From Gammaproteobacteria bacterium (lineage in GTDB: Bacteria; Pseudomonadota; Gammaproteobacteria; DSM-19610): 12,019 bases of DNA. Below, piece after piece: positions 6,467-12,019 of the stretch. Each line of letters opens with the position of its first letter. Within the stretch, counting starts at the first letter, position 1. The stretch is taken from NCBI GenBank assembly GCA_030618475.1, contig JAUXDG010000066.1, positions 1 to 12,019 of the forward strand. The letters are read 5' to 3'. The translations under genes and the position numbers were made by a program. A model generated the notes under the pieces. That model saw only the letters and a list, made by a program, of their open reading frames with translations, was not told where the DNA came from and searched no databases.

Positions 6467-9022
6467 TTACTCAGCCCCCTTATCGGGGTCTTCCTCGTCC
6501 TGAACCTCAACGACCCTTTCGACGCCAACCAGTTTTTCATCACCGTGCAGTTTGATGAGCCGTACCCCCTGGGTATTGCGGCCCATCGTGGAAATTTCAT
6601 TGACGCGGGTACGCACCAGCGTACCTGCATTACTGATCAGCATGATTTCATCTTCATCCTGCACAAGCACCGCGCCAACGACGTCACCGTTGCGTCCAGA
6701 ACCCTGGATGGAAATCACACCCTGACCACCACGCCCGTGAGTGGGATAGTCAGACACCAGCGTCCTCTTGCCATAACCGTTTTCTGTCGCCATCAGTACA
6801 CCGCCTTCATCGACGATAATCAAGGCAATCACCCTCTGGCTACCCGTCAAACGAATGCCGCGAACACCACATGCAGTGCGGCCCATGGCGCGCACATCAG
6901 ATTCCTTGAAACGAATCGCCTTGCCGGTACTGCTGAACAGCATCACATCACGCGAACCATCGGTAATATCGACATTGACCAGGTAGTCGTCTGCACGCAA
7001 ATCAACCGCGATGATGCCGTTGCTGCGTGGATGCGAGAAATCAGACAAGGGAGTTTTCTTGACTGTGCCCTGTGCTGTTGCCATAAAGATGAACTGATCG
7101 TCTGTGTACTCGCGTATCGGTAACACGGCGTTGATACGCTCACCTTCTTCCAGCGGCAACAGATTCACGATCGGTTTACCGCGCGCCATTCGGCCCGCCT
7201 GCGGTAACTGGTATACCTTCAGCCAATAGGCCTTGCCACGGCTGCTGAAACACAAAATGGTATCGTGGCTACTGGCGATAAAGAGCTTGTCGATGAAATC
7301 TTCTTCCTTGACCTTGGTCGCTGACTTGCCACGCCCGCCACGCCGCTGCGCCTGGTAGTCGGACAGCGGCTGCGACTTTGCATAACCCGAGTGTGACAAG
7401 GTCACTACCATGTCTTCCTCGGTAACCAGGTCTTCCATGGAGAGGTCAAGATGGTCAACCAGGATCTCGGTACGGCGTTTATCACCGAACTGCTCACGTA
7501 CTTCGAGCAGTTCATCTCGAATAACCTGCATGAGGCGATCCGGGTTGTTCAGGATTTCGAGCAGCCCATCGATACGCTCAATAACCTCTTTATATTCTTC
7601 TGCGATCTTGTCCTGCTCCAGACCGGTCAACTGGTGCAGGCGCAAATCGAGGATCGCCTGCGCCTGGGTTTCGGAAAGATGATAGACATCACCGTGAAAA
7701 CCGAACTGCGCTTCCAGTCCGTCCGGACGCGAAGCCTCGCTGCCCGAGCGTTGCAACAATTCAGTGACCATGCCCGGTTGCCACGCGCGGCTCACCAGGC
7801 CGGCACGCGCCTCGGCACGGCTTTTGGATGCCTTGATCAAAGCTATGACTTCATCGATGTTGGCCAGCGCAACCGCGAGCCCTTCCAAGACATGGGCACG
7901 TTCGCGTGCCTTGCGCAACTCGTAGACGGTACGCCGTGTCACCACTTCGCGGCGGTGACGGATAAAGGCTTCCAGAATCTGTTTGAGATTCAGCAGGCGT
8001 GGCTGACTGTCCACCAGCGCCACCATATTGATACCGAACACATTCTGCAGCTGGGTCTGCTGATACAGATTATTCAGTAGCACCTCAGCCACTTCACCAC
8101 GTTTGAGTTCGATGACCATGCGCATGCCGTCCTTGTCGGACTCATCGCGCAGCTGGCTGATACCTTCAATCTTTTTCTCTTTAACCAGTTCGGCAATCTT
8201 TCCCAGCAAGCGTGCCTTGTTAACCTGATACGGCAACTCGGTAACAATGATGGACTGCTTCGGTCCGTCTTCGCCTTCGATATGACTGCGTGCACGGATA
8301 TGAACACGGCCACGACCGGTGTGATACGCCTCGTGGATACCGCGCACACCGTTAATAATGCCAGCGGTGGGAAAATCCGGGCCTGGTACATATTCCATCA
8401 GATCCTTGATGGTGAGTTCGGGTTGATCGATTAAGGCGAGGCAAGCGCTAATGACTTCGTTAAGATTGTGTGGCGGTATATTGGTCGCCATACCAACCGC
8501 AATACCCGCCGAGCCATTGACCAGCAGGTTGGGAAGACGGGCCGGAAAAACCGCAGGCTCGTGCTCTGATTCGTCATAGTTGGCGACGAAATCGACGGTT
8601 TCCTTATCGAGATCGGCGAGCAGTTCGTGCGCAATCCTGGCCATGCGCACTTCGGTGTAACGCATGGCCGCCGGTGAATCGCCATCCACCGAACCAAAAT
8701 TACCCTGGCCGTCGACCAGCATGTAACGCAGTGAAAAAGGCTGCGCCATGCGCACGATGGTGTCATAGACAGCGGTATCGCCGTGCGGGTGATATTTACC
8801 GATAACGTCACCGACAACACGGGCCGACTTCTTGTAGGATTTGTTCCAGTCGTTGCCAAGTTCGCTCATGGCGAACAGTACGCGGCGGTGGACCGGCTTC
8901 AGCCCGTCGCGGACGTCTGGGAGGGCGCGACCGACAATTACGCTCATCGCGTAATCGAGATAGGATTGCCGCATTTCGTCTTCCAGATTGACCGGAAGCA
9001 CTTCTTTGGCGAAATCAGCCAT
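6467..9022 (-). CDS. gyrA: DNA gyrase subunit A
   Basis: Breaks and rejoins DNA in the A2B2 gyrase complex that introduces negative supercoils. The 851-residue protein has the winged-helix/tower/coiled-coil breakage-reunion part to about 525, with catalytic Tyr122 in AMRYTE. A six-bladed C-terminal pinwheel follows from about 535, with the GyrA box QRRGGRG at 559-565, which marks it as gyrase and not ParC. The quinolone-resistance region reads YHPHGDTAVYDTI from residue 78, with Thr83 and Asp87 in E. coli numbering. Thr83 is the wild-type residue in Pseudomonas, so nothing here suggests acquired resistance. The C-terminus is acidic (VQDEEDP), as is common. The ATG at 9022 has only a weak GGAT 6-9 nt upstream. 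It lies downstream of mtnA, but a 280-bp gap containing a palindrome and a possible -10 suggests its own promoter. Confidence 0.99.
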   Translation of the reverse strand: MADFAKEVLPVNLEDEMRQSYLDYAMSVIVGRALPDVRDGLKPVHRRVLFAMSELGNDWNKSYKKSARVVGDVIGKYHPHGDTAVYDTIVRMAQPFSLRYMLVDGQGNFGSVDGDSPAAMRYTEVRMARIAHELLADLDKETVDFVANYDESEHEPAVFPARLPNLLVNGSAGIAVGMATNIPPHNLNEVISACLALIDQPELTIKDLMEYVPGPDFPTAGIINGVRGIHEAYHTGRGRVHIRARSHIEGEDGPKQSIIVTELPYQVNKARLLGKIAELVKEKKIEGISQLRDESDKDGMRMVIELKRGEVAEVLLNNLYQQTQLQNVFGINMVALVDSQPRLLNLKQILEAFIRHRREVVTRRTVYELRKARERAHVLEGLAVALANIDEVIALIKASKSRAEARAGLVSRAWQPGMVTELLQRSGSEASRPDGLEAQFGFHGDVYHLSETQAQAILDLRLHQLTGLEQDKIAEEYKEVIERIDGLLEILNNPDRLMQVIRDELLEVREQFGDKRRTEILVDHLDLSMEDLVTEEDMVVTLSHSGYAKSQPLSDYQAQRRGGRGKSATKVKEEDFIDKLFIASSHDTILCFSSRGKAYWLKVYQLPQAGRMARGKPIVNLLPLEEGERINAVLPIREYTDDQFIFMATAQGTVKKTPLSDFSHPRSNGIIAVDLRADDYLVNVDITDGSRDVMLFSSTGKAIRFKESDVRAMGRTACGVRGIRLTGSQRVIALIIVDEGGVLMATENGYGKRTLVSDYPTHGRGGQGVISIQGSGRNGDVVGAVLVQDEDEIMLISNAGTLVRTRVNEISTMGRNTQGVRLIKLHGDEKLVGVERVVEVQDEEDPDKGAE

Positions 9023-9049
9023 TAATATCCAATATTGCTAGCAACGAAA

Positions 9050-9157
9050 ACGACCCAACGCCATGCCCTGCGCAGACCGTCGGCCGCATGGACGCGGCCG
9101 TCGAGCGCACAGGGATGTATTCACAGCGAGTCTGCGCAGGGCATGGTGCTGAGTCGT
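9050..9157. repeat. 108-nt palindromic element with 28-nt arms upstream of gyrA
   Basis: CCATGCCCTGCGCAGAC (9061-9077) is matched by its exact reverse complement at 9130-9146. Outward, the arms continue to 9050 and 9157 with three non-Watson-Crick positions, one of them G-T, making 28-nt arms. The 52-nt centre carries a second stem, CGGCCGC (9081-9087) with GCGGCCG (9094-9100). The element fills much of the 280-bp mtnA-gyrA gap and ends 27 bp before the gyrA ATG. The style fits a dispersed palindromic intergenic repeat. No target-site duplication or transposase is visible. Confidence 0.8.
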
Positions 9158-9210
9158 ACCCAAGTTCGGTTCAGGGACACTCCCAAACAGCGAGAGCGCG
9201 TAAAATCGAA

Positions 9211-9216
9211 ATGATA
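9211..9216 (-). promoter_or_regulatory. Possible -10 element (TATCAT) for gyrA
   Basis: TATCAT on the minus strand matches the sigma-70 -10 consensus at 5 of 6 positions, and the GTGT before it is compatible with an extended -10. No good -35 is visible 16-18 bp upstream. Transcription from here would place the palindromic element in the gyrA 5' leader. Confidence 0.25.
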
Positions 9217-9256
9217 ACACACCTTCGCAGGGTACCGCATCTGAACAATCGGCGCT

Positions 9257-9283
9257 GAGAAAGGCTCTGAGACAGCCTGAGCC
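9257..9283 (-). terminator. Weak possible terminator after mtnA
   Basis: On the minus strand GGCTC (9283-9279) pairs with GAGCC (9267-9263) around an 11-nt loop, followed by TTTCTC. It starts 20 bp after the mtnA stop. The stem is only 5 bp, and a competing AGGCT/AGCCT pairing exists, so termination would be partial at best. Confidence 0.3.
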
Positions 9284-9302
9284 GCACTGCGTCAAATTAT
9301 CG

Positions 9303-10343
9303 TCACGCCATCATGGCGGTCATCTTGGCCAGATCCGGCTGCTCGACCACGCCTCGTTCCGTCACGATGACATCCACCAGCTCCGCGGGTGTCACATCAA
9401 AGGCCGGATTCCAGGCCTGCGCACCGTCAGCAGCAACAGCAATGCCTGCCACTTCCAGCACCTCAGCAGGCGGGCGGGTTTCGATCGGAATGTCAGCACC
9501 GGCTGGAATATTCATATCCACGGTAGAACCAGGTGCCACGACCATGAATTTCACACCGTGGTGACGCGCCGCAACGGCCGCACTGTAGGTGCCGATTTTA
9601 TTGGCCACATCGCCATTGGCGGCGATACGGTCCGAACCCACAATCACCCATTGAACCTTACCCTGTTTCATCAGGTACGCCGCCGCACCATCAACCAGCA
9701 AGGTGACAGGGATATCATCCTTGACCAGTTCCCAGGCGGTCAATCGGGCGCCCTGCAACCAGGGCCGTGTTTCATCGGCAAACACGGTGGTTAGTTTTCC
9801 GGCCGACCAGGCGCTGCGGATAACACCCAGTGCAGTTCCATAACCGCCGGTGGCCAGCGAACCGGTATTGCAATGCGTAAGCACGGCACTGCCATTATCA
9901 ATAAAGGCCGCGCCCAGTTTTCCCATCGTGTGATTAGCCTGAATATCCTGCTCGTGTATGGTATGAGCCAGTTCAATCAAAGCGGGTACAGGATCCCCTT
10001 CCAGAGTCTCGGCAGCCTCCCACATACGCTGTACAGCCCAGGCCAGGTTCACGGCAGTCGGTCGCGCCTGGTTCAATACCTCAAGATCCTGTTTAAAGCC
10101 GCTGCGCCAGTTATCCGGGTGCGCCTTAAACCGGGAACCGGCAGCAATGACGGCGCCGTAGGCTGCGGTAATACCGATCGCCGGTGCACCTCGCACCACC
10201 ATGTCTCGAATAGCATCCGCAACCGCATTGCTGTCTTCTAAAACCATGATTTCTTCACACTGTGGCAAACGCCGTTGATCCAGCAGCTGCAGCCTCCCGT
10301 CAATCCAGGCCACCGCGCGAACTTGATCGTGAGAACATGTCAT
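9303..10343 (-). CDS. mtnA: S-methyl-5-thioribose-1-phosphate isomerase
   Basis: Isomerises 5-methylthioribose-1-phosphate to 5-methylthioribulose-1-phosphate in methionine salvage. The 346 residues fit the family well: VRGAPAIGITAAYG at 50-63, THCNTGSLATGGYGTA at 157-171 with Cys158 as the expected catalytic cysteine, DETRPWLQGARLTAWEL at 190-206, and VGSDRIAANGDVANKIGTY at 235-253 with Asp238 as the acid/base residue. These motifs separate it from the related eIF2B-like and ribose-1,5-bisphosphate isomerase proteins. The ATG at 10343 gives the standard N-terminus (VRAVAW at 8-13); a clear Shine-Dalgarno is lacking. It is divergent from mtaD, whose product feeds the same pathway, with 271 bp between their starts. 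It may be monocistronic or run into gyrA, depending on the weak terminator after it. Confidence 0.97.
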   Translation of the reverse strand: MTCSHDQVRAVAWIDGRLQLLDQRRLPQCEEIMVLEDSNAVADAIRDMVVRGAPAIGITAAYGAVIAAGSRFKAHPDNWRSGFKQDLEVLNQARPTAVNLAWAVQRMWEAAETLEGDPVPALIELAHTIHEQDIQANHTMGKLGAAFIDNGSAVLTHCNTGSLATGGYGTALGVIRSAWSAGKLTTVFADETRPWLQGARLTAWELVKDDIPVTLLVDGAAAYLMKQGKVQWVIVGSDRIAANGDVANKIGTYSAAVAARHHGVKFMVVAPGSTVDMNIPAGADIPIETRPPAEVLEVAGIAVAADGAQAWNPAFDVTPAELVDVIVTERGVVEQPDLAKMTAMMA

Positions 10344-10377
10344 TTGCTTGATCTGGCTCAGCAGTTATGGGCGCGCA

Positions 10378-10406
10378 GGTATAGTTGTTATCGAGTACAC
10401 TTGCAA
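10378..10406 (-). promoter_or_regulatory. Candidate sigma-70 promoter for mtnA
   Basis: On the minus strand, TTGCAA (10406-10401) and TATACC (10383-10378) are separated by exactly 17 bp. Each matches consensus at 4 of 6 positions. A start near 10371 would give a leader of about 28 nt to the mtnA ATG. Confidence 0.35.
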
Positions 10407-10470
10407 GGGTTTTTATCAACAGCTGTCCCCGGCCCCCCGCTGTACCAGAAACTTTGAGTCGAAACAATCT

Positions 10471-10501
10471 TTGCAAATGAATCAAGCTTCAACAATATAC
10501 T
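10471..10501 (+). promoter_or_regulatory. Candidate promoter for mtaD
   Basis: TTGCAA (10471-10476) and TATACT (10496-10501, 5 of 6 to consensus) lie on the plus strand with a long 19-bp spacer. If used, the transcript would begin within the CTTTGCG hairpin that follows. The spacing makes this weak. Confidence 0.22.
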
Positions 10502-10503
10502 CC

Positions 10504-10557
10504 CGCAAAGACGCAAAGCCCGCCAAGAATAATCCTTTGCGTCTTTGCGCCTTTGCG
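10504..10557. repeat. CGCAAAG/CTTTGCG inverted and tandem repeat
   Basis: Five copies of one heptamer occur in 54 bp: CGCAAAG at 10504 and 10512, and CTTTGCG at 10535, 10543 and 10551, each with 8-bp periodicity. The first two and the next two form a perfect 15-bp inverted repeat (10504-10518 with 10535-10549) around a 16-nt loop. It lies in the 271-bp divergent gap between mtnA and mtaD. It resembles, from memory, a family of dispersed 'GCAAAGACGCAAAG' intergenic repeats. Confidence 0.85.
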
Positions 10558-10594
10558 AGAAAATAAAGCACTCATCACGACTTGTTGGTCTGAG

Positions 10595-10606
10595 GCGAGG
10601 CCTCGC
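10595..10606. promoter_or_regulatory. 12-bp perfect palindrome just ahead of the mtaD start
   Basis: GCGAGGCCTCGC is self-complementary over all 12 bases and ends 8 bp before the mtaD ATG, covering the place where a ribosome binding site should be (the only candidate after it is TAGG). It could be an operator or could pair within the RNA to hide the initiation region. No factor is identified. Confidence 0.4.
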
Positions 10607-10614
10607 TAGGCGCA

Positions 10615-11943
10615 ATGAAAACAACAGAAACCCTGATTCACGCCCGCTGGGTGATCCCGGTGGAACCCGATGGCACGGTGCTGGAATACCATAGCATCGC
10701 TATCGATGAAGGCAGGCTCACTGCCATTCTGCCCAGCTCCGAGGCACGCCAGTCGTACCGGGCACAGCTTACGCTGGAGCTCGACCGGCACGCATTGATA
10801 CCCGGACTCGTCAATACCCATACACATGCCGCCATGACATTGCTACGCGGTATCGCCGATGACCTGCAACTGATGGACTGGCTGCAGCATCATATCTGGC
10901 CGGCAGAACAAAAATGGGTCAGCGAACAGTTTGTGCACGATGGTACCCAGCTTGCCGTTGCGGAAATGCTGCGCAGCGCTACCACCTGCTTCAACGATAT
11001 GTATTTCTTCCCGGAAGTCACCGCCCGTGTTGCGGCAAGCAGCGGTATTCGAGCCTGTGTTGGAATGATCCTTTTAGACTTCCCGACCGCCTACGCCGAA
11101 AACCCCGAGCAATACCTTGCCAAAGGCCTGGCGCTGCACGATGAATACAGACACCACCCGCTCATTGGTTGTGCTTTCGCACCGCACGCGCCTTACACCG
11201 TGTCTGACCCACCCTTGAAAAAGGTACAGATACTCGCTGACGAACTGGATCTCCCGGTTCACATCCACCTCCACGAAACCGCCAGCGAAATCGAAAACAG
11301 CCTGAAAACCTGCGGGCAGCGGCCACTGCAGCGTCTGCAACAGCTGGGACTGCTTTCCCCCGCGCTGCTGGGGGTGCACATGACCCAGCTGGAGAACGAT
11401 GAAATCCAGCGGCTCGGCGAAAGTGGTGCCAGTGTCGTTCATTGCCCGGAATCCAATCTTAAACTGGCCAGCGGCTTCTGTCCGGTACAGCGACTGATAG
11501 ACGCAGGCGTTAACGTGGCACTGGGAACCGATGGTGCTGCCAGCAACAATGATCTGGATATGCTGGGCGAAATGCGAACTGCAGCGCTGTTAGCCAAAGC
11601 AGTACACGGGGATGCCCGTGCCTTACCCGCCCATAGTGTTCTGCGAATGGCCACCCTGAATGGTGCCCGCGCACTGGGTTTGGCCGATGAAACAGGCTCC
11701 CTCGAAGTCGGAAAATGGGCGGATATTGCCGCCGTTGATCTCGAAACCCTGGAAACCAGTCCGCTCTACAACCCGGTCTCGCAACTGGTCTATGCGGCCG
11801 GCCGAGAGCAGGTGACGGATGTCTGGGTCGCCGGGCAACATGTCCTCAAGGACCGCGAACTGACTCATCTCGATACGCGGAAACTGATCCATCGAGCGCT
11901 CGAATGGCAGGAACGCATCGCCGCGGGTGAATCCGAGACCTAA
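10615..11943 (+). CDS. mtaD: 5-methylthioadenosine/S-adenosylhomocysteine deaminase (TRZ/ATZ amidohydrolase family)
   Basis: Metal-dependent deaminase of the amidohydrolase superfamily, expected to convert 5'-methylthioadenosine to 5'-methylthioinosine and/or SAH to S-inosylhomocysteine. The 442-residue protein has NTHTHAAM at 67-74 (metal ligands His69, His71), HIHLHETASE at 216-225 (metal His218, catalytic Glu221), GVHM at 253-256 (His255) and LGTDGAASNN at 303-312 (metal Asp306). The pattern matches characterised MTA/SAH deaminases and not chlorohydrolases such as TrzN/AtzA, although the boundary within this family is soft. The P. aeruginosa orthologue in the same position is known, from memory, as an MTA deaminase. 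It is divergent from mtnA, which acts later in MTA salvage. The ATG at 10615 has only a weak upstream TAGG within a palindrome-flanked leader. In related genomes ubiG follows; here the window ends first. Confidence 0.9.
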   Translation: MKTTETLIHARWVIPVEPDGTVLEYHSIAIDEGRLTAILPSSEARQSYRAQLTLELDRHALIPGLVNTHTHAAMTLLRGIADDLQLMDWLQHHIWPAEQKWVSEQFVHDGTQLAVAEMLRSATTCFNDMYFFPEVTARVAASSGIRACVGMILLDFPTAYAENPEQYLAKGLALHDEYRHHPLIGCAFAPHAPYTVSDPPLKKVQILADELDLPVHIHLHETASEIENSLKTCGQRPLQRLQQLGLLSPALLGVHMTQLENDEIQRLGESGASVVHCPESNLKLASGFCPVQRLIDAGVNVALGTDGAASNNDLDMLGEMRTAALLAKAVHGDARALPAHSVLRMATLNGARALGLADETGSLEVGKWADIAAVDLETLETSPLYNPVSQLVYAAGREQVTDVWVAGQHVLKDRELTHLDTRKLIHRALEWQERIAAGESET

Positions 11944-12019
11944 GGGCTCGCTTCAAAATTAATTCACATTTTGGACCGCCGATCTATCCCGCCCAGCTGC
12001 GTTGTTCGTCGCTTAAATA
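11944..12019. other. Non-coding tail after mtaD
   Basis: These 76 bp hold no start with a ribosome binding site and no strong hairpin; only a weak A/T stem AAAAT/ATTTT is seen near 11956-11973. The last part (from about 11988, CCCGCCCAGCTGCGTTG) recalls dispersed intergenic sequence in related bacteria, but this cannot be tested within the window. Confidence 0.3.

Noticed and set aside
6389..7123. A 244-codon plus-strand frame opposite the 3' end of gyrA
   Set aside because: It is an antisense shadow of the GyrA C-terminal domain, with no ribosome site or domain.
8733..8793. Possible quinolone-resistance change in GyrA (Thr83)
   Set aside because: Threonine is the normal residue at this position in Pseudomonas and others, and Asp87 is intact, so no resistance mutation is indicated.
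9038..9295. An 85-codon minus-strand frame in the mtnA-gyrA gap
   Set aside because: It runs through the 108-nt palindrome, is rich in Arg, Cys and Ala, has no ribosome site, and looks like a chance translation of the repeat.
10504..10557. CRISPR array
   Set aside because: The repeat units are 7 bp at 8-bp spacing and occur in both orientations, which is not a repeat-spacer layout.
10344..10614. SAM or SAH riboswitch in the mtnA-mtaD gap
   Set aside because: I could not find the conserved core of any known SAM/SAH class; the structure here is explained by the heptamer repeat and the short palindrome.
11944..12019. Start of ubiG after mtaD
   Set aside because: Expected from gene order in relatives, but no plausible start codon with a coding frame is visible before the window ends.

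Overview
The window looks like a chromosomal core-metabolism locus of a gammaproteobacterium with moderate to high GC. From memory, the gene order closely follows the Pseudomonas aeruginosa block mtaD-like deaminase / mtnA / gyrA / serC / pheA / hisC2 / tyrA-aroA, sometimes called the aromatic 'supraoperon'. The differences seen here are that tyrA and aroA are separate genes and that a short serA lies between serC and pheA. A free-living, possibly sulfur-oxidising (Chromatiales-like) gammaproteobacterium fits this order, the protein style and the kinds of dispersed repeats, but that placement is an inference.

Layout. On the minus strand, read from right to left, are mtnA (9303-10343), gyrA (6467-9022), serC (5254-6336), serA (4086-5249), pheA (2991-4070), hisC (1821-2942), tyrA (967-1824) and the first 313 codons of aroA (1-941, cut by the window edge). 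On the plus strand, divergent from mtnA, is mtaD (10615-11943). From serC to aroA the genes are packed tightly, with gaps of 4, 15, 48, -4 and 25 bp, as expected for one transcript. A hairpin followed by T residues separates gyrA from serC.

How the genes fit together. SerC and SerA supply phosphoserine-pathway steps. PheA (chorismate mutase/prephenate dehydratase), TyrA and AroA supply the shikimate, phenylalanine and tyrosine steps. HisC can act as histidinol-phosphate aminotransferase and, in this context, probably also as an aromatic aminotransferase. MtaD and MtnA are two steps of 5'-methylthioadenosine salvage. GyrA is the gyrase A subunit.

Non-coding regions hold most of the unusual material. 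There is a 108-nt palindromic element with 28-nt arms directly upstream of gyrA. A CTTTGCG-based inverted/tandem repeat lies between mtnA and mtaD, and a degenerate 9-mer repeat lies between pheA and hisC. A terminator-like hairpin overlaps a possible short leader ORF in front of serC. I found no mobile element with a transposase, no CRISPR array, no tRNA or rRNA, and no convincing new defence or biosynthetic system. The window is mostly ordinary core genome with a few non-standard details.
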